Shown: positions 40,748 through 49,248 of the stretch, piece after piece
Numbering within the stretch: position 1 is the stretch's first letter
Layout of the letters: each line of letters starts with the position of its first letter
From: Deinococcales bacterium
GTDB lineage: Bacteria > Deinococcota > Deinococci > Deinococcales > JAAFIG01
Direction: 5' to 3'
Assembly: GCA_025359505.1 (NCBI GenBank)
Contig: JANYHH010000002.1
Location: forward strand, 1-64,000
Length of the DNA stretch: 64,000 nt
Program-made: the position numbers and the translations under genes
The notes under the pieces: model-generated
What the model saw: only the letters and a program-made list of their open reading frames with translations
What the model was told of the DNA's origin: nothing
Database searches by the model: none

Positions 40748-41887
40748 TTACGCCGAGGCGTTCGGTATCGGCAGTCGAACTCGCGCCGTCGTGCCCACCC
40801 CGCGCTGGCTCTCGAGCGCGATTCCTCCACCCATCGCCTCGAGCAAGTGTTTGGCGACCGTTAACCCAACCCCGATGCCCAGGCTCGGATCGTCGCCCCG
40901 CGAGCGCGACTTATCGGCGCGGTAAAAGCGCTCAAACACGTGCGATAAATCCGAGTTGTCAATCCCCTCGCCGGTGTCTGTCACCTCAAGCAAGCCGCTG
41001 TGATGGTCAAATCTCACGCGCACGGTCACGCTGCCCGTTGAAGTGTGGCGCAGCGCGTTCGACAATAAATTGTGCAGCACTTGTTTGAGGCGGTCGGCAT
41101 CGCCGATCACGGTCACGGGTTGGGTATCGCAGTGCAACTCGAGTCGCTTTGCGGCAAATCGCGACTCGAGTTGCACACAGACCTCGCGGACGAGCGTATC
41201 GAGCTGCACGAGATCGCGGCGCACCGTGACGGCTCCAGCTTCGACCGCGCTGAGGTGCTGCAAATCCCCCAAGAGCCGCTCGAGGCGGTCCACCTCACGC
41301 CCAATAGATTCAGCCGCATGGGGAACGCTGAACACGCCGTCCAGCATTCCTTCGGCGTAGCCTTTCAAGCCCGAGAGCGGCGTGCGAAGCTCGTGCGCGA
41401 CCGTACCGATCAACTCCACGCGGCGCTGTTCAGTTTGCTCGAGCACCGCCGCCATGCGGTTGAAATTCGCGGTCAGTTCGCCGAGTTCGTCGCGCTCAGC
41501 CGCGGGCAGGCGTTCCTCGTAATGACCAGCGGCAATGCGGGCTGAGGCTGATGACACCCTCGAGACGGGCGCGACAATCCGTCGTGAGATCGCGGCGCTG
41601 ACCACCAGCGCCAGCGGAATGGTGATCAGCGCTGCCAGCAACAGTGATTGCGACAAGGCTTGATTGAAGCCGCGCTCGAGGTCGTCTTGCAAAGTGTGCG
41701 CTGGCGTTCCTTCAATCGTGATGTCTCCGGCTGCGTTGCCGCCCATCGCTCGAGCCATTTCAACGGCGTGGGTGCGGTAAAACGCGGGCGCGACCAATTC
41801 GAGGATCACAACCAGCACAATCCCAGCCGCTAGGATCACCGCGAGGAATGCGGCGATCAGCTTTGGACGCAAGCCCCAGCCGCTCAC
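40748..41887 (-). CDS. Sensor histidine kinase
   Basis: 379 residues: an N-terminal transmembrane segment, a short periplasmic sensor (~50 residues), a second transmembrane segment, HAMP (residues ~95-145), HisKA with VAHELRTPLSGLKGYAEGML (phospho-His) and HATPase_c with NLLSNALRHT (N box) and VTDTGEGIDNSDL plus GIGVGLTVAKHLLEAMGG (G boxes). It overlaps the response-regulator gene by 4 bp. Genomic position and small periplasmic loop suggest a metal (copper or silver) sensor. Confidence 0.93.
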   Translation of the reverse strand: MSGWGLRPKLIAAFLAVILAAGIVLVVILELVAPAFYRTHAVEMARAMGGNAAGDITIEGTPAHTLQDDLERGFNQALSQSLLLAALITIPLALVVSAAISRRIVAPVSRVSSASARIAAGHYEERLPAAERDELGELTANFNRMAAVLEQTEQRRVELIGTVAHELRTPLSGLKGYAEGMLDGVFSVPHAAESIGREVDRLERLLGDLQHLSAVEAGAVTVRRDLVQLDTLVREVCVQLESRFAAKRLELHCDTQPVTVIGDADRLKQVLHNLLSNALRHTSTGSVTVRVRFDHHSGLLEVTDTGEGIDNSDLSHVFERFYRADKSRSRGDDPSLGIGVGLTVAKHLLEAMGGGIALESQRGVGTTARVRLPIPNASA

Positions 41888-42573
41888 AACGTGCCCTCGA
41901 GCAAGCGGTAGCCAACGCCGCGCACGGTCGCCAGAAATCGAGGTCGCTCGGCATCGTCACCGAGTTTGCGCCGCAAGCCCGCGATGTGGACATCAACGAC
42001 CCGATCCACACCGGTGAAATCGCTTCCCCAGACGCTGGCGATCAGCTCTTCGCGCTGATAGACCCTCCCGGGTTGGCGCATCAGCGCGTGTAACAAATTG
42101 AACTCGAGCGTGCTGAGTTCGATGCCCTGACCCTCGAGCGTGACCTCGCGCGTATCGGGGTCGAGCCGCAAAGCGCCGTGACGCAGCGCGACGCTTGCTC
42201 CTCCATCACTCGCACCGCCACGCCGCAGAATCGCTTTGACGCGAGCCACGAGTTCACGCGGGCTGAAGGGTTTGGTCAGGTAATCGTCCGCGCCGAGTTC
42301 TAAGCCCAGCACACGGTCGAACTCATCCCCTCGAGCGGTCAGCAGTAGCACTGGAATGTGCCCCTCGAGTCGCAGTTGTTTCAGCACATCCAGACCGTTG
42401 ATTTTAGGCAGCATAATATCTAAAACAATCAGCGCCGGGTTTAGCTCGAGCGCGATCCGCAGCCCATCCGCTCCGTCGTTGGCGGTTCGCACCTCGAAGC
42501 CTTGTCGCTCCAAATACGCGCCCGCGATTTCGCGCACGCTCGGTTCGTCATCGATCACTAAAATCGTTGGCAC
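41884..42573 (-). CDS. OmpR-family response regulator
   Basis: 229 residues. The receiver domain shows VIDDEPSVRE, the phospho-acceptor Asp in LIVLDIMLPKING, LLTARGDE and LTKPFSPRELVARV. The C-terminal winged-helix ends VDVHIAGLRRKLGDDAERPR followed by VRGVGYRLLEGT. It is phosphorylated by the adjacent kinase. The TTTACA direct repeats near neighbouring promoters are candidate targets. Confidence 0.95.
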   Translation of the reverse strand: MPTILVIDDEPSVREIAGAYLERQGFEVRTANDGADGLRIALELNPALIVLDIMLPKINGLDVLKQLRLEGHIPVLLLTARGDEFDRVLGLELGADDYLTKPFSPRELVARVKAILRRGGASDGGASVALRHGALRLDPDTREVTLEGQGIELSTLEFNLLHALMRQPGRVYQREELIASVWGSDFTGVDRVVDVHIAGLRRKLGDDAERPRFLATVRGVGYRLLEGTL

Positions 42574-42593
42574 GCGCCCATGCTACGCGGCTT

Positions 42594-42616
42594 GTGTAAA
42601 GCTCCGGTAATTGCGG
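42594..42616. promoter_or_regulatory. Direct-repeat site in the divergent promoter region
   Basis: GTAAAGCTCCG and GTAATTGCGGG lie in tandem with an 11-bp period, 20 bp upstream of the response-regulator start and ~70 bp from the copper-storage-like gene. TGTGTAAAG is the reverse of CTTTACACA, the motif seen at the other sites. Confidence 0.45.
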
Positions 42617-42681
42617 GCAATTCTCCGTCCTCACCTCAATTGCACAGTGGCTCTCTACAGTCGCCTGTGGAGGTTACAACC

Positions 42682-43044
42682 ATGATGCACAGCGATATGA
42701 ACCACAATGATGCGAACCACCACGCCCATATGGATGCGGCGATCAAAATCTCCCTCGAGTGCCACGCGACTTGCGAACACACCATCCAGCACTGTTTGGA
42801 GAAGGGCGGAATGCACGCCGCAGCCGCTCACATCGCGGTGATGCGCGACTGCGCCCAGCTCTGCATCACCTGCGCCGATTTCATGGCTCGCAGCTCCACA
42901 ATGCACGCGGGCGTTTGCAAGCTCTGCGCCGATGCCTGTGAAGCCTGCATCAAAAGCTGCCAAGGCATGAACGATGACGCGCACATGCAGGCCTGCATCG
43001 ACGCTTGCGCCGCGTCTTGCCGCGCCATGTCGCAAATGAACTGA
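42682..43044 (+). CDS. Cys-rich four-helix-bundle copper storage-like protein (Csp family)
   Basis: 120 residues from the ATG at 42682, preceded by GGAGG. After a His/Met-rich start (MMHSDMNHNDANHHAHMDAA) come four helices lined with CxxxC motifs: CHATCEHTIQHC, CAQLCITC, CKLCADACEACIKSC and CIDACAASC. This is the copper storage protein pattern in which the bundle core binds many Cu(I) ions. No export signal is visible, so cytosolic (Csp3-like). Divergent from the two-component system and followed by a strong terminator. Confidence 0.92.
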   Translation: MMHSDMNHNDANHHAHMDAAIKISLECHATCEHTIQHCLEKGGMHAAAAHIAVMRDCAQLCITCADFMARSSTMHAGVCKLCADACEACIKSCQGMNDDAHMQACIDACAASCRAMSQMN

Positions 43045-43060
43045 GTACGCATTTGCACTG

Positions 43061-43087
43061 ACCGCCCACAATTGCGGGCGGTTTTTT
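43061..43087 (+). terminator. Terminator after the copper storage-like gene
   Basis: ACCGCCC-ACAATTGC-GGGCGGT with a run of six T's directly after: a textbook intrinsic terminator 17 bp past the stop. Confidence 0.9.
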
Positions 43088-43098
43088 GATGCTGAAGG

Positions 43099-43116
43099 CT
43101 TTACACCAGCTTTACA
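43099..43116 (+). promoter_or_regulatory. CTTTACA direct repeat before the rhodanese operon
   Basis: CTTTACA occurs at 43099-43105 and again at 43110-43116, an exact 11-bp period. This is typical of OmpR/PhoB-type regulators that bind as head-to-tail dimers. It lies ~100 bp upstream of the rhodanese start. Confidence 0.6.
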
Positions 43117-43216
43117 TTGCAGCAAGTTCGCGTCACTGACAGGCTTGCTCGCCCTCAAAGGCTTTGTCATAGGTTCACACGAACGGCTTACGCTTTTATC
43201 TCGAGAGGGCATACCA

Positions 43217-43630
43217 ATGAAAAAATTACTGTTGATGATTGCGCTGGTTTTAGCTCCGTCGCTCGCCACTTCCCATCCCGCGCCAACCACGGTCATTAAG
43301 ACCGCTGCTGGGCGCTACTATCAGCTCGAGCCAGCGCAACTGAGTATGCAACTTAAAAGTAAGGACTTCGTACTCATCAACGTCCACACGCCCTACGAGG
43401 GCGAAATCGCACAGACCGATTCATTCGTGCCGTTCGACGCGATCTCGAGCGCCAAGAATCTGCCTAAGAACAAGGCGAGCGAAATCGTCATCTATTGCCG
43501 CAGTGGTCGCATGAGCGCCATCGCCGCTCCCGCACTGGTAAAGCTCGGCTACACCAACGTCCGCGAGTTGCGCGGCGGCTTCGAGGCTTGGGTCGCAGCG
43601 GGTTATCGCCTCGAGCAGCGCGGACGGTAG
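43217..43630 (+). CDS. Periplasmic rhodanese-like protein
   Basis: 137 residues from MKKLLLMIALVLAPSLATS (signal peptide), with GAGAGG six to ten bases before the ATG. The rhodanese fold ends in the active-site loop IVIYCRSGRMSAIAAPALVK (catalytic Cys) and LRGGFEAWVAAGY. The first loop has NVHTPYEGEI, as in single-domain rhodaneses. It may transfer sulfane sulfur or bind soft metals in the periplasm. First gene of a rightward operon. Confidence 0.88.
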   Translation: MKKLLLMIALVLAPSLATSHPAPTTVIKTAAGRYYQLEPAQLSMQLKSKDFVLINVHTPYEGEIAQTDSFVPFDAISSAKNLPKNKASEIVIYCRSGRMSAIAAPALVKLGYTNVRELRGGFEAWVAAGYRLEQRGR

Positions 43631-43634
43631 CCGA

Positions 43635-44498
43635 ATGCCGGACGCCGTTTCAGTCTTCGGATTGCTGATTCCCGTGGTGCGCGGCGCGGTGATTCTGGCG
43701 CTGCTGCTGGCGAGTTGGGTCGCGGTGCGCTACGCCCGACAGTCGGGGCTGCCGCTTGATCGGGTTGATCGCGCCGCCAGCGCGGTCGGCATTGCTGGGG
43801 TGGTTGGAGCGAGACTGGGATTCGTGGCGCTCAACTGGGGCGCGTTTCAGGGCAATCCGCTCAGCATCTTCTTCATCTGGCAGCCGGGTTTTAACCCGTG
43901 GGCTGGGCTGCTGGTCGGTGGCGTCTACGGATTGTGGCGTTTCGGTAGACAACGCAACCTCTGGCGACCGCTGTTGGTCGGTTTCGGCGTGGCTGCTCTG
44001 CTGCCCATGCTGGCATACGGAGCGACACAGACGCGCTTTGCCGCGCTCGGTACAAGCTCGGTTCGCATCGGTGATCCCGCTCCAGCGCTGCGGCTGATGA
44101 ATCTCGAGGGCAAGTCCGTGAGCTTGAGTCAGTTGCGCGGGAAAACCGTGGTGCTGAATTTCTGGGCAACGTGGTGTCCACCGTGCCGCCGTGAGATGCC
44201 GATGCTCGAGTCCGTCCAGCGCGAATACGCCGGTCAAAACGTGGTGATCGTCGGGGTGGATGTCGCCGAACCGCTCGAGCGCGTCACCGCATCGGTGGCG
44301 GACATCGGCGTACGTTACCCGATCTGGCTCGAGGGGACGGGCAGTGACTCGAGTCAAACGGCGTTCCAACGCTTCGGTGGGGTCGGCCTGCCGACGACGG
44401 TCTTTATTGACCGCGCTGGCATCGTGCGCGGGCGGCAGATCGGTGAGTTGAACCGCGCCAGCGTGACCTCGAATCTGAATGGGCTAGTGCCACAGTGA
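43635..44498 (+). CDS. Fusion of an Lgt-like membrane domain and a TlpA thioredoxin
   Basis: 287 residues, ATG four bases after the rhodanese stop. Residues 1-130 have four or so membrane helices containing GARLGFVALNWGAFQGNPLS followed by FNPWAGLLVGGVYGLWRF, a pattern resembling prolipoprotein diacylglyceryl transferase but without its GR.GN catalytic segment. Residues ~140-287 form a TlpA domain: VVLNFWATWCPPCRREMPML (CPPC) and the cis-Pro GLPTTVFIDRAG. The thioredoxin faces the periplasm and probably reduces metalloprotein or cytochrome cysteines. Confidence 0.85.
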   Translation: MPDAVSVFGLLIPVVRGAVILALLLASWVAVRYARQSGLPLDRVDRAASAVGIAGVVGARLGFVALNWGAFQGNPLSIFFIWQPGFNPWAGLLVGGVYGLWRFGRQRNLWRPLLVGFGVAALLPMLAYGATQTRFAALGTSSVRIGDPAPALRLMNLEGKSVSLSQLRGKTVVLNFWATWCPPCRREMPMLESVQREYAGQNVVIVGVDVAEPLERVTASVADIGVRYPIWLEGTGSDSSQTAFQRFGGVGLPTTVFIDRAGIVRGRQIGELNRASVTSNLNGLVPQ

Positions 44499-44514
44499 AC
44501 AGAAAGAGGGTTCT

Positions 44515-45975
44515 ATGAATGACATCAATCGCAGGCAACTCCTGACCGCTGGCGCGGCCGCGCTGGCCGGTGCAGTTCTTCCGCGCAGCTTGTTCGGCGC
44601 TCGAGCCGCTGGTTCTGAGACACTGCTGCTCGAGACACCACTACTCGAGACGCGGCGCAGCGCGGGACTGATCGAGGCGCGGCTCGAGTCGGTCGTCAAG
44701 CCGCTCAGCGTTGCTGGGCAACAGGTGTCGCTGATGACGTACAACGCCAGCGCTCCGGGGCCGATCCTGCGACTGCGCGAAGGCGACGCAGTGCGCCTGA
44801 CCTACACCAACCGCTTGACGCAACCCAGCAACCTTCACCTGCACGGTTTGCACATTTCGCCGCAGGTTGATCTACCGCTGCTCGAGGTCGCTCCGGGGGA
44901 CTCGCACGTCTACGCCTTCGAGCTGCCAAAAGGCTCGAGCGGCACGCACTGGTATCACCCGCACGTTCACGGCAACGTTGCCGCACAGATGGCGGCTGGG
45001 CTGTCGGGCGCGATGATCGTCTCGGGGCCGATGGATGCGATGCCGGAACTGGTCGCGGCCGAGGAACACGTTTTGGTGCTTAAAGACCTTGCCTTGCAGG
45101 GCAGCGCCATCAAATCGCACGACATGATGGACTGGATGAACGGGCAGGAGGGCGAGTTGCAGCTTGTCAACGGGCAACTCAAACCGACGCTGCGGGCACA
45201 GAAAGCCACATTGCGGTTGCGGCTCGTCAACGCCAGCAACGCCCGCTATTACCGCCTGAAACTCGAGGATCACCCGCTCTACCTGATTGCCACCGATGGC
45301 GGCTTCGTTGAGAAACCCGTGATGCTCGAGGAGTTGTTGCTCGCGCCGGGCGAGCGGGCTGAGGTGATGGTGCAACTGACCCGCGAGGGCAGTTTCAAAT
45401 TGCAGAACCTGCCGTACAAGCGCGGCACGATGATGATGGGTGGCATGGGTGGCATGGGCGGGATGAGCCGCGGCATGAACATGGGCGGCTCGAGCGCGGA
45501 CGCGGCCCCAGTGACTCTGCTGACGGTCGTCGCGCCGAGCAACCCCAAACCCACGCCGCTGCCGACGGGCTTTGCGAGCCTCGAGCGGCTGGACGTGGGC
45601 GCGGCCGTTGCGACGCGGCGCATCACCTTCAGCGAGCAGATGATGCAGGCGCAGTTTTTCTTCAACAAAAAGAGCTTCGACGCGAAGCGTATTGACTTCA
45701 GCGGCAAGCGCGGCACGCTCGAGGTCTGGGAACTGCACAACACCTCCGACATGGATCACCCGTTTCACCTCCACAGTTACCCGTTCCAGATCATCGACCG
45801 CAACGGCGTCCCTGAGCCATACCGCGCTTGGAAAGATGTTGTGAACCTCAAAAAGAACGATCTCGTGCGGATCGCCGTGCCGCTGCGCGACTTCACCGGG
45901 CTGACGGTCTACCACTGCCATGTTGTCGAGCACGAGGATCGCGGCATGATGGGCACGCTCGAGGTGCGGGCGTGA
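44515..45975 (+). CDS. Multicopper oxidase (CueO/CopA-like), Tat-exported
   Basis: 486 residues. The Tat signal NRRQLLTAGAAALAGAVLPR is followed by three cupredoxin domains. The copper sites are visible as LHLHGLHISPQ, HWYHPHVHGNVA, DHPFHLHSYPFQII and VYHCHVVEHEDRGMMG, giving the type 1, 2 and 3 ligands. A Met/Gly-rich insertion (MMMGGMGGMGGMSRGMNMGG, residues ~305-325) resembles the Met-rich copper-binding loop of CueO. It oxidises Cu(I) in the periplasm. The GTGA overlap couples it to the VanW gene. Confidence 0.94.
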   Translation: MNDINRRQLLTAGAAALAGAVLPRSLFGARAAGSETLLLETPLLETRRSAGLIEARLESVVKPLSVAGQQVSLMTYNASAPGPILRLREGDAVRLTYTNRLTQPSNLHLHGLHISPQVDLPLLEVAPGDSHVYAFELPKGSSGTHWYHPHVHGNVAAQMAAGLSGAMIVSGPMDAMPELVAAEEHVLVLKDLALQGSAIKSHDMMDWMNGQEGELQLVNGQLKPTLRAQKATLRLRLVNASNARYYRLKLEDHPLYLIATDGGFVEKPVMLEELLLAPGERAEVMVQLTREGSFKLQNLPYKRGTMMMGGMGGMGGMSRGMNMGGSSADAAPVTLLTVVAPSNPKPTPLPTGFASLERLDVGAAVATRRITFSEQMMQAQFFFNKKSFDAKRIDFSGKRGTLEVWELHNTSDMDHPFHLHSYPFQIIDRNGVPEPYRAWKDVVNLKKNDLVRIAVPLRDFTGLTVYHCHVVEHEDRGMMGTLEVRA

Positions 45976-47183
45976 CTCCGGCGTTCCTACGGTGCATTGC
46001 CGCGCTCACCGCAGCAACTTGGCTGGCAGTCCCTGCGATGGCTGCGCCGAGTGAGGCCTTCAACCTCGAGTTGCGGCTCGCAGAGCGCGAGATTCGCAAC
46101 GGCGAACTGCGAACGCTCGTGATTGTCAAACGCTTCGCATTGCCGGGGCGAGCCGTGCAACGCAGCCGCAACTTCGGCAAGCTCTCGAGCGCCCTCGAGC
46201 CGAGCCTGCGCGACGTGTTCGCCCGCCTCGAGCGTCCGGCCGTGGATGCCCGTTGGACGCAGACCGTCAACGGTTGGGTGGCGACACAACGCAGCGCGTG
46301 GACGCTCGACAAGGCAGCGACCCGAGCGCGGCTGACGAAGGCGCTGATCGAAGGCAAAACCTCGAGCAGCGTGTCGGTTACCGTGAAACCACCGCAGCGC
46401 AGTGTCGAGCAGTGGTACGCGCAGGGCGTGCGCGGCCACTTCGCGGGGGGCGAGAGCGCCTTCTACCGCTCCGCCTCGTACCGCTTGCAGAACATCCGCG
46501 TCGGCTCGAGCCTCGTGGACGGCGTGACAATTGCCAAAAACGGGGTCTTCGATTTCAACGGCACGGTCGGCGACATCAACCCAGATCGCGGGTTCGTGGA
46601 CGGTTACGTGATCAAATCCGGCACGCTCGCCAAAGAGGTCGGCGGCGGCATCTGTCAGGTCAGCACGACCGTGTTTCGCGCTGCCTATCTCGGCGGGCTG
46701 CCGATCGTGCAGCGCAACTTTCACTCGTATCGCGTGTCCTACTACGAGATGGCGACCCGCGATTTCGCGCCGCCGATTGGTTTTGAAGCCACCGTCTACG
46801 CGCCGTACAAGAACCTCAAATTCAAGAACGACACCGGCGCACCGATCTTCGTGCAGGTTTCGGTGGACGCACGGCGCTACACGATGCGGGTGGATCTGTT
46901 CGGCGCGAAACCCGACCGCCGCGTGAGCCTTTCTAAACCCGTCTTCGGCCCGAGCAAACCCGCCCCCGAGCCACGCTTTCAAGCTGACGCGGGCGTCGGG
47001 CTGGGTCAGCAACGCCGCATTGACGGCGCGGTGAACGGCGTTAGCGTCTCGCAGACGCGCACCGTGCGCTACGCCAACGGTGGCGTACGGCTCGATAAGC
47101 TCTTTTCAAATTACGTTCCGTGGGGCGCGATTTACGCCGTCAACCCGCAAGACCCGCGTCTCGAGGAGGTGGCAGCGCGGTGA
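45972..47183 (+). CDS. VanW-family secreted protein (copy 2)
   Basis: 403 residues from the GTG that overlaps the multicopper oxidase stop; the track ORF starts upstream out of place. The signal-like N-terminus is TPAFLRCIAALTAATWLAVP. The VanW core shares long identical stretches with copy 1 (FEATVYAPYKNLKFKND, GGGICQVSTTV, HSYRVSYYE). Both proteins end VPWGAI.AVNP.DPR. Function unknown. Position between an oxidase and a TlpA gene hints at envelope copper handling or wall maintenance. Confidence 0.88.
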   Translation: MTPAFLRCIAALTAATWLAVPAMAAPSEAFNLELRLAEREIRNGELRTLVIVKRFALPGRAVQRSRNFGKLSSALEPSLRDVFARLERPAVDARWTQTVNGWVATQRSAWTLDKAATRARLTKALIEGKTSSSVSVTVKPPQRSVEQWYAQGVRGHFAGGESAFYRSASYRLQNIRVGSSLVDGVTIAKNGVFDFNGTVGDINPDRGFVDGYVIKSGTLAKEVGGGICQVSTTVFRAAYLGGLPIVQRNFHSYRVSYYEMATRDFAPPIGFEATVYAPYKNLKFKNDTGAPIFVQVSVDARRYTMRVDLFGAKPDRRVSLSKPVFGPSKPAPEPRFQADAGVGLGQQRRIDGAVNGVSVSQTRTVRYANGGVRLDKLFSNYVPWGAIYAVNPQDPRLEEVAAR

Positions 47184-47740
47184 AGACCACTCTGTACTGG
47201 TTGCGCCGAGCGGCGATTCCGCTCGCGGTGGTCGGGCTGCTGATCGGTCTGGGCGTTGCCGTGACGGTGCGTCCGCTCGACCCCAACGCCCGCAGCAGCC
47301 CGTTGCAGGGTCGTCCCGCACCGGGGTTCGCGCTCGAGCGGCTGGACGGTGGGCGCTTGCAGCTCAGCGACCTGAGCTGCAAGCGGCGTGTCGTGCTGAA
47401 TTTCTGGGCCTCGTGGTGCGTGCCGTGCCGCGACGAGGCCCCGCTACTACGCGATGCTCAAATCAAATACGCCAAGCGGGGCGTCGTATTTGTGGGCATC
47501 ATCTTCAACGACAAACCGCAGAAGGCCCGCGATTTCGTCGCCGAATTTGGCCTGACTTACGCGAACCTGATTGATCCGAGCGGACGGTCAGCCGTGGAGT
47601 ACGGCGTGACCGGGCTGCCAGAAACCTACTTTATCGGCGCGAACGGCATCGTGATTTCCAAGAAGATCGGCCCGGTGGACGAGGTTGACCTCGAGCGCCG
47701 GATTCAGGAATTGCTCGATCCCAAGCGCGGTGGCGGGTGA
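47180..47740 (+). CDS. TlpA/ResA-like membrane-anchored thioredoxin
   Basis: 186 residues from a GTG overlapping the vanW stop. One transmembrane anchor (IPLAVVGLLIGLGVAVTV), then the thioredoxin fold with VVLNFWASWCVPCRDEAPLL (CVPC) and GVTGLPETYFIGANG (cis-Pro). A periplasmic thiol reductase of the cytochrome c/metal type. It is the intact paralogue of the frameshifted gene at 28934-29477 and shares the string GCGTGCCGTGCCGC at the active site. CcdA, encoded three genes on, is the likely electron donor. Confidence 0.9.
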   Translation: MKTTLYWLRRAAIPLAVVGLLIGLGVAVTVRPLDPNARSSPLQGRPAPGFALERLDGGRLQLSDLSCKRRVVLNFWASWCVPCRDEAPLLRDAQIKYAKRGVVFVGIIFNDKPQKARDFVAEFGLTYANLIDPSGRSAVEYGVTGLPETYFIGANGIVISKKIGPVDEVDLERRIQELLDPKRGGG

Positions 47741-49245
47741 GCGTCGCGCTGTTCGAGTCCCCCGCCCGTCCGCTCGACCGGATCACGACCCACGCGCTGA
47801 GCGTCGTGTGCGGCGTCGCGCTGGCGCTGCTGTTCGTGCCGTTCCCGTGGTCGTGGCTCGCACCGCTGCCGCTGGCGGGCCTGTTCTGGCAGATCAGCCG
47901 CTCCCGCGACGCTCGAGGCGCATTCGCGGCCGGCTTCGCGGGTGGTCTGGGGTTTTTCGTCGTGCATCTGCTTTGGTTGCCGGTCTCGTTCGCGGGGCTG
48001 TTCGGGCCCGTCGGCGCGTTGCCGATGCCGTTTCTGGCACTGATTCTGGCCGCGTTTTGGGGCGCGACCGCCGGGCTGACGCGGCTGCTCGCCGGGCGCT
48101 CCACACTGGTGGCACTGGCCTTCGCGTGGGTGCTGCTCGAGTGGCTGCGCGGACTCGGGCCGCTCGCGTTCACGTGGGGTACGCTCGGTTACGCGCTGCT
48201 GCCAACGCCGGTCGCACAGGTCGCTGACCTCGGCGGCGTATACCTGCTGAGCCTGCTGGTGACGCTCACTGCCAGCGGCCTCGCCGGATTGCTGCGAGGT
48301 CGCTGGGAGGGGCTGGCGCTCTGCGTCTCGCTGCTGGGCATGGGAGCCGCCTATGGACTGACGCGACCAACACCGCCAGCGCCGATGCTCGAGGTGCTGC
48401 TCGTACAGGGGTCGGTTGATCCGGTGCAGCGGGCCCGCGCCCGCAGCGTCTCGGAACTCGAGCTGTACGAGCGGCTGACCCGCGAGGCTATGGATCGCGG
48501 GGCGCGACCGGCGCTTGTTGTCTGGCCCGAGGGCGCTGTCCCGAGCGCTCCGACGCAACCCGAGACCCGCGCGGCGCTCGAGCGGCTCGGCGCGATTCCC
48601 GCCGTGATCGGTGCGCCGAATTTCGCCGCTGATGGGGTTCGCAACAGCGCCTTTGGCTGGAACGGACGAGCCGTCACGGGGCGCTACGACAAAGTTAAAC
48701 TCGTGCCGTTCGGCGAGTTCTTTCCTGGGCGTAACCCACTCGGCTTCATCTACAATCCGATTTTCAATGGCATGGGCCTGTCAGGGCTGCGCGGCACGCA
48801 ACCGGGCGCGACCTATCCGGCGCTGGGACTGGGCAACATCCGTGCGGGCGCGTACATCTGCTACGAGAGCACCTTCGGCGCGGTCTCGAGGGCGCTCGTG
48901 CGGAACGGCGCGAACCTGCTGGTCAACATCTCCAACGACGCTTGGTTCGGCGCGACGCTCGGGGCGGAGCAGCATTTCCAGATGGGTCGGCTGCGGGCCA
49001 TCGAGACGCGACGGTGGGTGGCCCGCGACGGTAACGATGGCATCACAGCCGTGATCGATCCGTCCGGGCGCGTCACCGAGCGCTTCGAGCGCTTCGCGGT
49101 GGCCGCGTTCAACGCCCGCGTGGGCTTGAGCGACGAGGAAACCCCCTACGTGCGCTTCGGAGATTGGGCGGTGATACTGGCGCTGCTTGGCGTCGGGGTG
49201 GTTGTGTTCAGTCGTTGGCGCTTTGACGAATCGGAAAGGTTGTGA
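47737..49245 (+). CDS. lnt: Apolipoprotein N-acyltransferase
   Basis: 502 residues, GTG start overlapping the tlpA stop. An N-terminal membrane domain of about six helices is followed by a nitrilase-like domain with the Glu-Lys-Cys triad: VVWPEGAVPS (E), YDKVKLVPFGEF (K) and AGAYICYESTFG (C). A final helix is at the C-terminus (WAVILALLGVGVVVFS). It adds the third acyl chain to lipoproteins, a step typical of diderm bacteria. It precedes lgt by 3 bp. Confidence 0.94.
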   Translation: MSVALFESPARPLDRITTHALSVVCGVALALLFVPFPWSWLAPLPLAGLFWQISRSRDARGAFAAGFAGGLGFFVVHLLWLPVSFAGLFGPVGALPMPFLALILAAFWGATAGLTRLLAGRSTLVALAFAWVLLEWLRGLGPLAFTWGTLGYALLPTPVAQVADLGGVYLLSLLVTLTASGLAGLLRGRWEGLALCVSLLGMGAAYGLTRPTPPAPMLEVLLVQGSVDPVQRARARSVSELELYERLTREAMDRGARPALVVWPEGAVPSAPTQPETRAALERLGAIPAVIGAPNFAADGVRNSAFGWNGRAVTGRYDKVKLVPFGEFFPGRNPLGFIYNPIFNGMGLSGLRGTQPGATYPALGLGNIRAGAYICYESTFGAVSRALVRNGANLLVNISNDAWFGATLGAEQHFQMGRLRAIETRRWVARDGNDGITAVIDPSGRVTERFERFAVAAFNARVGLSDEETPYVRFGDWAVILALLGVGVVVFSRWRFDESERL

Positions 49246-49248
49246 AGC

